This document shows, piece after piece, positions 18,667 to 26,960 of a stretch of DNA of 64,000 nt. The DNA comes from Brumicola pallidula DSM 14239 = ACAM 615 (lineage in GTDB: Bacteria > Pseudomonadota > Gammaproteobacteria > Enterobacterales > Alteromonadaceae). Within the stretch, counting starts at the first letter, position 1, and the number at the start of each line of letters is the position of its first letter. A model generated the notes under the pieces. That model was given only the letters and a program-made list of their open reading frames with translations, was not told the origin of the DNA and ran no database searches. The position numbers were made by a program, and so were the translations under genes. Where the stretch lies: positions 186,001 to 250,000 of the forward strand of contig NZ_KE386814.1 of NCBI RefSeq assembly GCF_000428905.1, given 5' to 3'.

Positions 18667-19815
18667 ATGATGGGCAATCGAGATACAGATAGGCTCAAAG
18701 TTGTTAATCAATTATTGGCAGATCATGAAGGCATATCCGCTTCTATTTACCAACAAATTATTGAAGTCCTCGAAACGCAACATGAAACCTATGGTTACAA
18801 TTCTAAAAAGCAGCTTAAGGTTGCTATGTTTGACGCACGTTCCTACGATATTGCAGCATTTAACGCTGAAAACCATGCACATATTCATGCCATCAACATT
18901 CAAAGTTCGCTGAATGAGGTGTCTGCCATTCAAGCGAAAGGTTGTCTAGCTATTTGCGTATTTGTCAATGATGATTGTAGCGAGCCGGTGATAGCTAAAC
19001 TTGCTGCATATGGTGTAAAGCTCATAGCCTTACGCTGTGCCGGGTTTAATAATGTTGATTTAAGCGCTTGTAAGCAGCATCGAATTGATGTGGTGAGGGT
19101 ACCAGAATATTCACCTCATGCCGTCGCAGAGCATACAGTTGCGCTGATGATGATGCTTAACCGAAAGCTACACCAAGCTTATATGCGCAATAAAAATGGT
19201 CAATATGTATTAGACGGGCTGGTTGGATTTGATATGTATGGCAAAACAGTCGGGGTGGTCGGGGTTGGTAAAATAGGCCGCTGCTTAATTACTATTTTAC
19301 TTGGTTTTGGCTGCAAGGTATTAGCTTACGATATAGAGCTTGATCCAGCACTGCAAGCTAATCCATTTGTGGATTTTGTGTCTTTAGAAACGCTTTTTGA
19401 ATCTAGTGATATTATTACGCTGCATGCTCCTTTGACAAACCAAACGTATCATATGATTGATGAGAACGCGCTTAACAAAATGAAACAAGAAGTGATGATT
19501 ATTAATACCAGCAGAGGGGCGTTAATTGATACTAAGGCCTTGGTTCAAGGACTGAAATCAGGCAAGATTGGTTCAGCAGGCCTAGATGTATATGAAGAAG
19601 AAGCGAGTATCTTTTTCCACGATAAAAGCGGTGAAGTGATCACCGATGATGTCTTTGCAAGGCTAACCACATTCAACAATGTGGTTATTACTTCTCATCA
19701 AGGGTTTTTAACAAAAGAGGCTTTGAGTAATATTGCGCAAACCACACTTGAGAATTTTGCTGAGTTTATTGAAGGAAAAAGAGGCGATGAGCTGACATGT
19801 GTTGTGAGCGATTAG
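18667..19815 (+). CDS. D-2-hydroxyacid dehydrogenase (D-lactate dehydrogenase-like)
   Basis: 382 residues. From residue 51 (KVAMFDARSYD) it follows fermentative D-lactate dehydrogenases of the LdhA type: the NAD-binding GVVGVGKIGRCLI motif, the substrate arginine in LIALRCAGFNNVD, NTSRGALIDT, GLDVYEEEASIFF, and the catalytic histidine in ITSHQGFLTKEAL. It reduces pyruvate to D-lactate or the reverse. The first ~50 residues are an extension not seen in typical LdhA (~330 residues). The start has AAGGA before two adjacent ATGs and no better internal site, so the extension seems real. Confidence 0.9.
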   Translation: MMGNRDTDRLKVVNQLLADHEGISASIYQQIIEVLETQHETYGYNSKKQLKVAMFDARSYDIAAFNAENHAHIHAINIQSSLNEVSAIQAKGCLAICVFVNDDCSEPVIAKLAAYGVKLIALRCAGFNNVDLSACKQHRIDVVRVPEYSPHAVAEHTVALMMMLNRKLHQAYMRNKNGQYVLDGLVGFDMYGKTVGVVGVGKIGRCLITILLGFGCKVLAYDIELDPALQANPFVDFVSLETLFESSDIITLHAPLTNQTYHMIDENALNKMKQEVMIINTSRGALIDTKALVQGLKSGKIGSAGLDVYEEEASIFFHDKSGEVITDDVFARLTTFNNVVITSHQGFLTKEALSNIAQTTLENFAEFIEGKRGDELTCVVSD

Positions 19816-19902
19816 GCCCTGAACAACGTAGACAATTGGGTGCTGGTGTATTTTTTTGCAGCGCTTTAATTAAAGAACTTTAGATAACTAGACGGTTTTT
19901 AA

Positions 19903-20007
19903 TAAACCGTATTTAGATAGACTGTATCTAAGTGGATCGTATTTAAGCAGACCGTATTTAAGCAGATCGTATTTAAGTAGACTCAACTTAAGTAGAAAGC
20001 AGGTAAA
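19903..20007. repeat. 15-bp degenerate tandem repeat, about seven copies
   Basis: Units of the form (C/T)AGA(C/T)CGTATTTAAG run without gaps from 19903; the central three are nearly identical and the outer ones decay. The array fills the gap between the lactate dehydrogenase-like gene and the acetyl-CoA hydrolase-GNAT gene. The spacing is direct with no spacers, so it is not CRISPR. Confidence 0.85.
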
Positions 20008-20125
20008 TAGACAGCACATTGCACACGTTTCGCGCACTACGTTGGTTTAGATCAATGTCGTGCGACACTCAATTTATTAATATATAGGAAGTTTTCATTC
20101 TTCTTCCTTTTTCTGGAAATTATTC

Positions 20126-21970
20126 ATGCAATCTGTTGTTTCTCAGTCTCATAATTACATTGATTGGTCTGCCATTATTAAGTCAGGCGACCGCATCTTT
20201 CTTGGCTCCAATGCCGGAATTCCGAATGCTCTAGTGGATAGCTTAATTGAAAATGGCAAAGATATTAAAGACATTGAAGTGACCCATATAGGTACGTTAT
20301 CAGATGAACGATGGGCCCTGCCTAAGCACCAGCGACAGTTTAAAGTGAACACTTTTTTTATCCACGGTAACGTTATCCGCCAAGCAGTGGATGAAGGAAG
20401 AGCTGATTACACACCTTGTTTTCTATCGGAAATTTCTAGTTTGTTTGCCAATGATATTTTGCCCTTAGATGCCGCTCTAATTATGGTTAGCCCCCCAGAT
20501 GAACTCGGTTACTGTTCGTTAGGCGTCTCTGTTGATGTGGTTATGTCAGCCGCGCGCTCTGCAAAAAAGATAGTGGCTCAAATAAACCCGCAAATGCCAA
20601 GAACAGCAGGACATTCATTCATTCATATTTCCGAATTTGCGGCGTGTATTGAACACGAACAAAAGCTACCAGAGGTAAAACCCGCTGATAAGAATGAAAT
20701 TTATGAGCGCATTGGTCAATACGTTGCCATGCTGGTGGAGGATGGTGCAACATTGCAATTAGGTATTGGCAAAATACCGGATGCCACACTACGCTATTTG
20801 GGCAAGCACAAAGACCTTGGTATTCACAGCGAAATGATCAGTGACGGGGTGATTGAACTTATTCAAGACGGTGTCATTAATAACCGTGCTAAAACCTTTC
20901 ATCCAGGTAAATCAGTAGTGAGCTTCTGTATGGGCACAAAACGCCTTTATGATTTTGTACATAACAACCCGCATGTTGAATTCTATCCATCAAGTTATGT
21001 GAATAAACCCACAAATATTGCAAAAAATGACAAGCTTGTTTCAATTAATAGTGCGTTGGAAGTCGATTTAACTGGGCAAGTCGTTGCTGATTCAATTGGC
21101 CACGATTTTTATAGTGGTATTGGTGGTCAAGTTGATTTTGTTACAGGAGCAACGCTTAGTAAAGGCGGAAAGCCGATTATCGCCTTGCCCTCCACTGCAA
21201 AAGGCGGCACCATTTCTAGAATAGTTGCCAACATTCAGGAAGGCGCCGGCGTTGTAACATCGCGTGGTAATGTGCATTACATTGTTACTGAATTCGGCGT
21301 CGCGAGTTTAAAAGGCAAGAGTATCCGAGAACGTGCATTAGAATTGATTAGGATCGCACACCCTAAATTTAGACAAGAATTACTCGAAGCGGTAAGGCAA
21401 CATTATTGGGTACCTGATTATCAAACCAAATATCCTACTGATATCCCTGAATTAGGTGAAATGCAACTGCAAGAAATAGACATACAAGGTGACGTATTTT
21501 ATTTGAGGCCGCTTAATCCCGCAGATGAAAGGCGCCTGCAGGAGTTCTTTTATTCGCATACCAAAGAAACGCTGCGCTTGCGTTACAACTACTTGCCACA
21601 AGGTATGAGTCGACAAAACTCGTGTGATTTGGTGAGCGTTGATCAAACTAAGGATATCGCCCTTACAATAGTTAACCAGCAAGGATCCAGCGTTAAGATT
21701 GAAGCCGTTGGACGATATTATTTGAATGCTGATAGTACCTGTGAAGTGGCTTTCGTTACGTGCGAAAATCAGCAAGGTAAAGGCATGGCCTCTCGATTAA
21801 TGAAGCTGATGATTAGTATTGCCCAGCAAAGAGGTGTGTCAAAAATGGTAGCTTACGTGCGCAGTGAAAATAAGCCGATGATAACTGTGTTTGAGCAATT
21901 TAAATTCAAGCGCGTATTCAATCCAGATCCTGCCGAAATTGAACTGGTATTATTTCTACAGGAGAGTTAA
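20126..21970 (+). CDS. Acetyl-CoA hydrolase/transferase fused to a GNAT acetyltransferase domain
   Basis: 614 residues. Residues 1-~440 are a class I CoA-transferase/acetyl-CoA hydrolase: LGIGKIPDA, the likely catalytic E236 in LGIHSEMISDGV, FYSGIGGQVDF and VTEFGVASLKGKS. Residues ~455-614 are a GNAT domain (FYLRPLNPADERRLQEFF, with the acetyl-CoA loop Q550-x-x-G553-x-A555 in ENQQGKGMASRLM). Pat/YfiQ lysine acetyltransferases likewise carry a GNAT domain after a CoA-handling module, but theirs is an acyl-CoA synthetase-type module. The stop codon abuts the ATG of a histone-deacetylase-like gene, so the two are surely cotranscribed. A protein-acetylation role is inference. Confidence 0.92.
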   Translation: MQSVVSQSHNYIDWSAIIKSGDRIFLGSNAGIPNALVDSLIENGKDIKDIEVTHIGTLSDERWALPKHQRQFKVNTFFIHGNVIRQAVDEGRADYTPCFLSEISSLFANDILPLDAALIMVSPPDELGYCSLGVSVDVVMSAARSAKKIVAQINPQMPRTAGHSFIHISEFAACIEHEQKLPEVKPADKNEIYERIGQYVAMLVEDGATLQLGIGKIPDATLRYLGKHKDLGIHSEMISDGVIELIQDGVINNRAKTFHPGKSVVSFCMGTKRLYDFVHNNPHVEFYPSSYVNKPTNIAKNDKLVSINSALEVDLTGQVVADSIGHDFYSGIGGQVDFVTGATLSKGGKPIIALPSTAKGGTISRIVANIQEGAGVVTSRGNVHYIVTEFGVASLKGKSIRERALELIRIAHPKFRQELLEAVRQHYWVPDYQTKYPTDIPELGEMQLQEIDIQGDVFYLRPLNPADERRLQEFFYSHTKETLRLRYNYLPQGMSRQNSCDLVSVDQTKDIALTIVNQQGSSVKIEAVGRYYLNADSTCEVAFVTCENQQGKGMASRLMKLMISIAQQRGVSKMVAYVRSENKPMITVFEQFKFKRVFNPDPAEIELVLFLQES

Positions 21971-22888
21971 ATGCCGATTACATTTATAAGCAGTCCTAAG
22001 TGTTTATTACACGACATGGACCCTGAACATCCAGAGCAACCCGCAAGGCTGCATAGCATTAACGATCAGATAATTTCGTCGGGCGTTGAATTTGCGATTA
22101 ACTTTGTAGATACGCCGCCGGTGCAGTTGGCTCAACTTTACCGCGCTCATGATAATCAATTTGTTGATAAGATAATCAAAGAGGCCCCAACAGAAGGGCA
22201 TAAATGGTTAGATGACGATACCTTAATGATGCCACAATCATTGGATGCCGCAATGCACGCAGCAGGAGCAGGTATTCACGCGGTAGATCTGATCATGAAT
22301 GGGGATTCGAATAAGGCGTTTTGTGCAGTGCGTCCGCCTGGTCATCACGCCGAGTATGCTAAGTCTGGCGGCTTTTGTATCTTTAACAACATTGCTGTTG
22401 CAGCTTTGCATGCGCTCGACCACTATGGCATGAAGAAAGTCGCTATTATTGACTTTGACGTGCATCATGGTAACGGTACTGAAGACATTTTTAAAGATGA
22501 TCCTCGCGTGTTATTTTGCTCGTCATTTCAGCATCCTTTTTATCCTTTTAGCGGTGATAAGCCAACCAACCAGCATATCCTCAATATTCCAATCCCAGCA
22601 GGAACCAAAGGTGATGAATATCGTCAAATGATAATGCCTTGGTTTGATAAACTAAATGATTTTGTGCCAGAGATGATTTTTATCTCCGCCGGTTTTGATG
22701 GGCATGCCGAAGATGCATTAGGGCATTTGCGCCTAGTTGAGGCAGACTATGAATGGGTAACATTGCAAATCAAGAATATTGCAGACAAACACTGTGGTGG
22801 CAAAATAGTGTCTATGCTTGAAGGCGGGTATGCGCTAAGCGCATTATCACGCAGTGTTGTTTCACATATTAAGGCGTTAATGAACTAA
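21971..22888 (+). CDS. Histone deacetylase-family (AcuC-like) deacetylase
   Basis: 305 residues, class II-like bacterial HDAC fold. The catalytic pieces are complete: general-base pair H125/H126 in RPPGHHAEYA, zinc ligands D163 and H165 in DFDVHHGNGTE, third ligand D243 in SAGFDGH, and the transition-state tyrosine Y287 in LEGGYAL. It hydrolyses acetyl-lysine or acetylated small molecules such as polyamines. It starts at the base after the upstream stop, giving tight coupling to the GNAT fusion. The nearby acs gene makes acetyl-CoA synthetase a plausible target by analogy to AcuC in Bacillus. Confidence 0.93.
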   Translation: MPITFISSPKCLLHDMDPEHPEQPARLHSINDQIISSGVEFAINFVDTPPVQLAQLYRAHDNQFVDKIIKEAPTEGHKWLDDDTLMMPQSLDAAMHAAGAGIHAVDLIMNGDSNKAFCAVRPPGHHAEYAKSGGFCIFNNIAVAALHALDHYGMKKVAIIDFDVHHGNGTEDIFKDDPRVLFCSSFQHPFYPFSGDKPTNQHILNIPIPAGTKGDEYRQMIMPWFDKLNDFVPEMIFISAGFDGHAEDALGHLRLVEADYEWVTLQIKNIADKHCGGKIVSMLEGGYALSALSRSVVSHIKALMN

Positions 22889-23019
22889 GTATTATCACCG
22901 CCTGTTGTTAACGGTAAAATACATCGATACTGGTTTTTATTTAGCTTGTTTCTGTCACTGTGTCTCGCGTTTGTAAAAAAAGACAAGATAAAGTAACAAT
23001 CGACTTTTTAAAAACTATG

Positions 23020-23050
23020 TATACTCTACAGCATAATGAATATTATGCTG
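23020..23050 (+). promoter_or_regulatory. -10 hexamer followed by a 22-bp palindrome upstream of the aldo/keto reductase
   Basis: TATACT (23020-23025) is followed by CAGCATAAT-GAAT-ATTATGCTG (23029-23050), a perfect 9-bp inverted repeat with 4-bp spacer. It would overlap the transcription start, as repressor operators often do. The regulator is unknown. Confidence 0.5.
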
Positions 23051-23132
23051 ACAAACCTGAACGCTAGCGCCCGCAACTCGTTGGTGAGCAAATGCTTTTC
23101 GCTTTGTTCAGGTTTAAAAGGAAAAAACAATA

Positions 23133-24185
23133 ATGAAATACTCTCCCCTCGGAAGTTCCAGTTTGTCTGTGTCTCGTGTTTGCTTAGGAAGCATGACGTG
23201 GGGTATACAAAACACACAAGCGGATGCAGATGAGCAAATTGAATATGCAATGGCCTGTGGCATTAACTTCATTGATACCGCTGAAATGTATCCCGTGCCT
23301 CCCTCAGAAGAAACTTACGGTGATACAGAGCGATGCATAGGTAACTGGCTGGCACGTAACCCTGAGCAACGTGAAAAATTAATTATTGCTAGCAAAATAT
23401 CTGGCCCCGGCTTTCCATATGTTCGTGGTAATTCTATGATTAGCAGCGCGACTATCGAGCAAGCATTAGATGCTTCATTAGCGCGACTGCAAACTGATTA
23501 CATAGATGTGTATCAACTGCATTGGCCAAATAGAACGTCGCCACACTTTGGTAAGCATTGGCCAAACCAGGTTATGGCTACCCAGCAAAAAGTAAAAGCT
23601 GAAAAGAAACGCATGCGAGATATCGTTTTAGGCTTAGGAAAAGCGCTTGAAAACGGAAAAATTAGACATTGGGGACTATCAGACGATACTACCTGGGGCA
23701 TTCATACTTATCTCAACCTATGCGAAGAATTAGGTGTAGCCAAACCCGTTTCAATTCAAAATGAATTTAGTCTACTACAAATAAAAGACTGGCCTTATCT
23801 AATTGAGTCGTGTGTGTTTGAGAATATCGCCTATCTACCTTGGTCTCCTTTATCGAGTGGTATGTTGTCGGGTAAATATATTGGTGGCGCAAGACCCGAG
23901 GGTAGTCGCTGGACCATGACTCAACGCCAAGGTTTATTCCGTAACACGATCTATTCAGAGCAAGCTGTTGTTGCATATTGCGATGTGGCTAAAAAGCATG
24001 GTATGACATCCAGCCAAATGGCACTCGCGTGGTGTGATCAAATTGATGGTGTAACATCTACCATTATTGGAGCGACAAATATGCTTCAGTTAAAAGAGAA
24101 TATTGAGGCTTTTGATGTATCACTATCGGATGCATGTTTAGCGGATATTGAGGCGGTATTACAACAATTTACGGCGCCATTCTGA
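23133..24185 (+). CDS. Aldo/keto reductase, Tas-like
   Basis: 350 residues, TIM-barrel NADP(H) oxidoreductase. It shows the family pattern: VSRVCLGSMTWG, the catalytic aspartate and tyrosine region in NFIDTAEMYP, LIIASKI, DYIDVYQLHWP, and the cofactor region SSQMALAWC. Closest in layout to Tas/YdjG-like long members. The start at ATG 23133 has AAGGAAA. It stands alone behind a palindromic operator-like site, with an HDOD gene convergent downstream. Confidence 0.92.
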   Translation: MKYSPLGSSSLSVSRVCLGSMTWGIQNTQADADEQIEYAMACGINFIDTAEMYPVPPSEETYGDTERCIGNWLARNPEQREKLIIASKISGPGFPYVRGNSMISSATIEQALDASLARLQTDYIDVYQLHWPNRTSPHFGKHWPNQVMATQQKVKAEKKRMRDIVLGLGKALENGKIRHWGLSDDTTWGIHTYLNLCEELGVAKPVSIQNEFSLLQIKDWPYLIESCVFENIAYLPWSPLSSGMLSGKYIGGARPEGSRWTMTQRQGLFRNTIYSEQAVVAYCDVAKKHGMTSSQMALAWCDQIDGVTSTIIGATNMLQLKENIEAFDVSLSDACLADIEAVLQQFTAPF

Positions 24186-24245
24186 GTTTAGTAATTGCCA
24201 ATCTGGTAAATTTAGGCCACTGGTTTAGCTCAATTACGGTTTGAT

Positions 24246-25388
24246 TTATTCATCTAACCTTAGATTTTCTATCAGTGCGCTCACTTCTTGCTTAAAGCGT
24301 GCTTTTCGCAACGTACTATTGATTCTGCCTAAACCGTAATACTCTATTTGAGCTTGTGCGTAAAAAAAACTATCGCACCTTGTTTCTGCAAAGCTAATTT
24401 CGTCTAAATCAATATGCTTCATAGAACGTTGAAATATAATCAGGTCAGTCATACGACTTACATAATAACTAAAAATTACAACCGTTTGTTGTTCTTTAGA
24501 CAGCTCTGAATCTGTCAACTTATTGAGCATCGGAAGCAAACTCGCCCCAATACTGTCGATAATTTGGTCCGGCAGTTGAGCGTTTATTGCGAAGGTTTTG
24601 CCCATTATTGCTGTGTTAGTTCCTAATTCGTTCTGAATGCCCTTAACACGCTCAAAGTGTGTAGCATGGTTCAAATAATATTTTGCAATTTTAGGTTGTG
24701 CAGTGAGTAACGAAATATCACCTAAATAATCTAGTAAGCATCGCGTCGATAGTTCAGCTGAATTATCTAGTTTCAGATCCTTAGCGATTAATAAACCTAT
24801 TGAGCTAGCAAGAAAACTGGCTTTCCAAATTTTGTGATACGCTCGTTTTTGCTCATCATTTACAAAGTCTGCACTACGATCTAGTGCAAATTGCATTGCA
24901 ATGTTTTTTGCTTGAAGTACGCCTAAGTAGACGATGGCATGGTTGATGGTGGTAATTGATTTACGCAAAGCAAATAACGACGAATTGGCTACATTGATAA
25001 CTTTAACCACCAGCTCAGGATCGTTTTTAATAATATTTAATAACTCTTTAGGGTCGTTGATATTGCGTGTAAGCGACATCAGCAAAGGGTGTGGCTTTTT
25101 TAGGCCGGTCGCTGAATCGAATTGCTTACGTTGTTTTTCATCAACAATATCTTCAAGCAAGATAAAATTGATGAAGTCTTCTGATGGATCAGGCACATCT
25201 TTTGGATTTCGAAGTTTTGGGCTTGGTTCACTAGCCTCCCCAAGTCCACTAAAAGTCGTCGTATTGATAGTACTTTTCAACTTTGGATTTTTTGTCGCAA
25301 TAGTCGATTTTTTACTCATCCGATATAACAACAATACAAGGATAAGTCCTACAATCGCAATTGAGTTAATAATGATATCTAAGGGCAC
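24246..25388 (-). CDS. Membrane-anchored HDOD-domain signalling protein
   Basis: 380 residues. The N-terminus is a single membrane helix (IIINSIAIVGLILVLLLYRM), followed by a polar linker and an HDOD domain (about 95-290: PHPLLMSLTRNINDPKELLNII, DPELVVKVINVANSSLF, INHAIVYLGV). HDOD proteins are degenerate HD-phosphohydrolase relatives involved in signalling. There is no second enzymatic domain. It is divergent from the Na+/phosphate symporter gene. Confidence 0.85.
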   Translation of the reverse strand: MPLDIIINSIAIVGLILVLLLYRMSKKSTIATKNPKLKSTINTTTFSGLGEASEPSPKLRNPKDVPDPSEDFINFILLEDIVDEKQRKQFDSATGLKKPHPLLMSLTRNINDPKELLNIIKNDPELVVKVINVANSSLFALRKSITTINHAIVYLGVLQAKNIAMQFALDRSADFVNDEQKRAYHKIWKASFLASSIGLLIAKDLKLDNSAELSTRCLLDYLGDISLLTAQPKIAKYYLNHATHFERVKGIQNELGTNTAIMGKTFAINAQLPDQIIDSIGASLLPMLNKLTDSELSKEQQTVVIFSYYVSRMTDLIIFQRSMKHIDLDEISFAETRCDSFFYAQAQIEYYGLGRINSTLRKARFKQEVSALIENLRLDE

Positions 25389-25579
25389 AGAGGGCCTCGC
25401 AAAAGCTCGATTCTTAAAACAATATTACTATAGTCATTAGTCTAGTTTATGCATAAAATTTGATCTAAAGGTATGTTTCTGTAATACCAATTATGTGAAC
25501 TGCGTTCGCAAGATAGCAAATATAAAGTCGAATTTACGCACGAATAAACCGTCATATAGCACAATAAAAAACGATTCAT

Positions 25580-25613
25580 TTGTAATACAAGTGTCATTTT
25601 ACAAGGCTATAAT
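25580..25613 (+). promoter_or_regulatory. Pho-box promoter of the Na+/phosphate symporter
   Basis: TTGTAAT-ACAA-GTGTCAT (25580-25597) matches the Pho box in 5 of 7 and 6 of 7 positions with 11-bp spacing. A perfect -10, TATAAT (25608-25613), lies exactly 10 nt further on, which is the canonical PhoB-activated layout with no normal -35. It is 55 bp upstream of the start codon. Confidence 0.78.
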
Positions 25614-25668
25614 CAGTGCAAAATTGTTAGCTTCTTTAGCGCCATTTCTATGAGTGAAAGCACATACT

Positions 25669-26826
25669 ATGCAAAATGAAATTATTGCACCCGTCAGCAC
25701 GATTAAAGGCGTAACAAGCTTGCCTAAAGCGCTACGTTGGTCTTTATTAGTATTCTTAGTGTATCTGATGCTGTTGGCAGTTGGGCTCATTGGTAGCGGC
25801 TTCAAAGAAGCAACGCAAGAGCAAGCTAAAGCGCTATTTGAATTAGCAGCTAATCCGGTCATGGGACTCATTATCGGTATGGTGTGCACCGCGCTTATTC
25901 AATCTTCAAGCACGGTGTCGTCTATTATCGTTGCGATGGTTGCAGGTGGCTTACCCATCAGCATAGCTATTCCTATGATGATGGGAGCAAATATTGGCAC
26001 CAGCATCACCAACACGATTGTCAGCCTCGGTCATATCGGCAATAAAGCTGAGTTTCAACGCGCCTTTAATGCGGCGACTATTCACGATTTCTTCAATATT
26101 TTTGCGGTACTTATTTTTCTCCCGCTAGAAATAATGTTTGGTATTTTTGAACATATCAGTGCCGCAATGGTAAGTTTAGTCGCGTCAGGGGCGACTGCAG
26201 AGCTGGGTGGTTTCAACCCTATTAAAGCAAGTACTGCACCCGTAATCGACTTCGTCAAAGCGCTGCTAGTTAATACTAATGATATTTATAGCGGTTCTAT
26301 AAAAATTATATTAGGTTTAGCTTTGATCATTATTTCTATCACTTGGATGGGAAAGATAATGAAATCGTTAATGATAGGCAGGGTTCAAGATATTCTAAAA
26401 AGTGCACTTGGGAAAGGATCTGTTACTGGCATTTCGTCGGGAGCCATCATGACTATCTTAGTGCAATCTTCATCCACAACAACGTCCCTTTTGGTTCCCC
26501 TTGTGGGCAATGGCATTGTTACTGCAAGGTCAATCTACCCATTTACTTTGGGAGCAAATATTGGCACTTGTATTACTGCATTAATCGCAGCGCTTGCTAT
26601 TGTCGGACCCAATGCTGAACTTGCATTACAAATAGCCTTTGTGCATTTGGCCTACAATGTGTTGTCGGTAGTGGTTATTTACGGTATTGCTTTATTGCGT
26701 GAATGGCCACCAAATTTGTCTTATAAATTATCATTGAAAGTTGCTGACCGCAAAATATATGGGCTTGCATACATTATCGGTTTATTCTTTTTATTGCCCT
26801 TAGGTGCGGTTTTTATCGTTTCTTAA
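25669..26826 (+). CDS. Na+/phosphate cotransporter family protein
   Basis: About 385 residues from ATG 25669 (a GTG at 25654 would add five). It has two inverted PF02690 repeats, each with the signature QSSS: ALIQSSSTVSSIIVAMVAGG with GANIGTSITNT, and ILVQSSSTTTSLLVPLVGNG with GANIGTCITAL. These line the substrate path in NptA/NaPi-II transporters. There is no PhoU-like C-terminal extension. The Pho-box promoter upstream fits phosphate uptake under starvation. A terminator follows. Confidence 0.93.
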   Translation: MQNEIIAPVSTIKGVTSLPKALRWSLLVFLVYLMLLAVGLIGSGFKEATQEQAKALFELAANPVMGLIIGMVCTALIQSSSTVSSIIVAMVAGGLPISIAIPMMMGANIGTSITNTIVSLGHIGNKAEFQRAFNAATIHDFFNIFAVLIFLPLEIMFGIFEHISAAMVSLVASGATAELGGFNPIKASTAPVIDFVKALLVNTNDIYSGSIKIILGLALIIISITWMGKIMKSLMIGRVQDILKSALGKGSVTGISSGAIMTILVQSSSTTTSLLVPLVGNGIVTARSIYPFTLGANIGTCITALIAALAIVGPNAELALQIAFVHLAYNVLSVVVIYGIALLREWPPNLSYKLSLKVADRKIYGLAYIIGLFFLLPLGAVFIVS

Positions 26827-26862
26827 TGGCTACTTCTACGCCATATAGTTTGGCTTAAGAAT

Positions 26863-26894
26863 AAAAGTCTATACGTTTGGAGCATAGACTTTTT
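26863..26894. terminator. Hairpin terminator between the symporter and the DcaP-like gene
   Basis: AAAAGTCTAT and ATAGACTTTTT form a 10-bp stem with A-run and T-run flanks. It can serve both convergent genes. Confidence 0.8.
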
Positions 26895-26960
26895 GGGTTT
26901 TTATATTAAGCCCTGAGCATAATTATATTAAGAGGTAAATTATGCAATTGCACATAAACT

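Noticed and set aside
19903-20007. CRISPR-like array
   Set aside because: Units are 15 bp, degenerate and directly adjacent with no spacers, and no cas genes are present.
23036-23233. 65-codon frame overlapping the aldo/keto reductase start
   Set aside because: It starts inside the palindrome, overlaps the real gene in another frame and has no family match.
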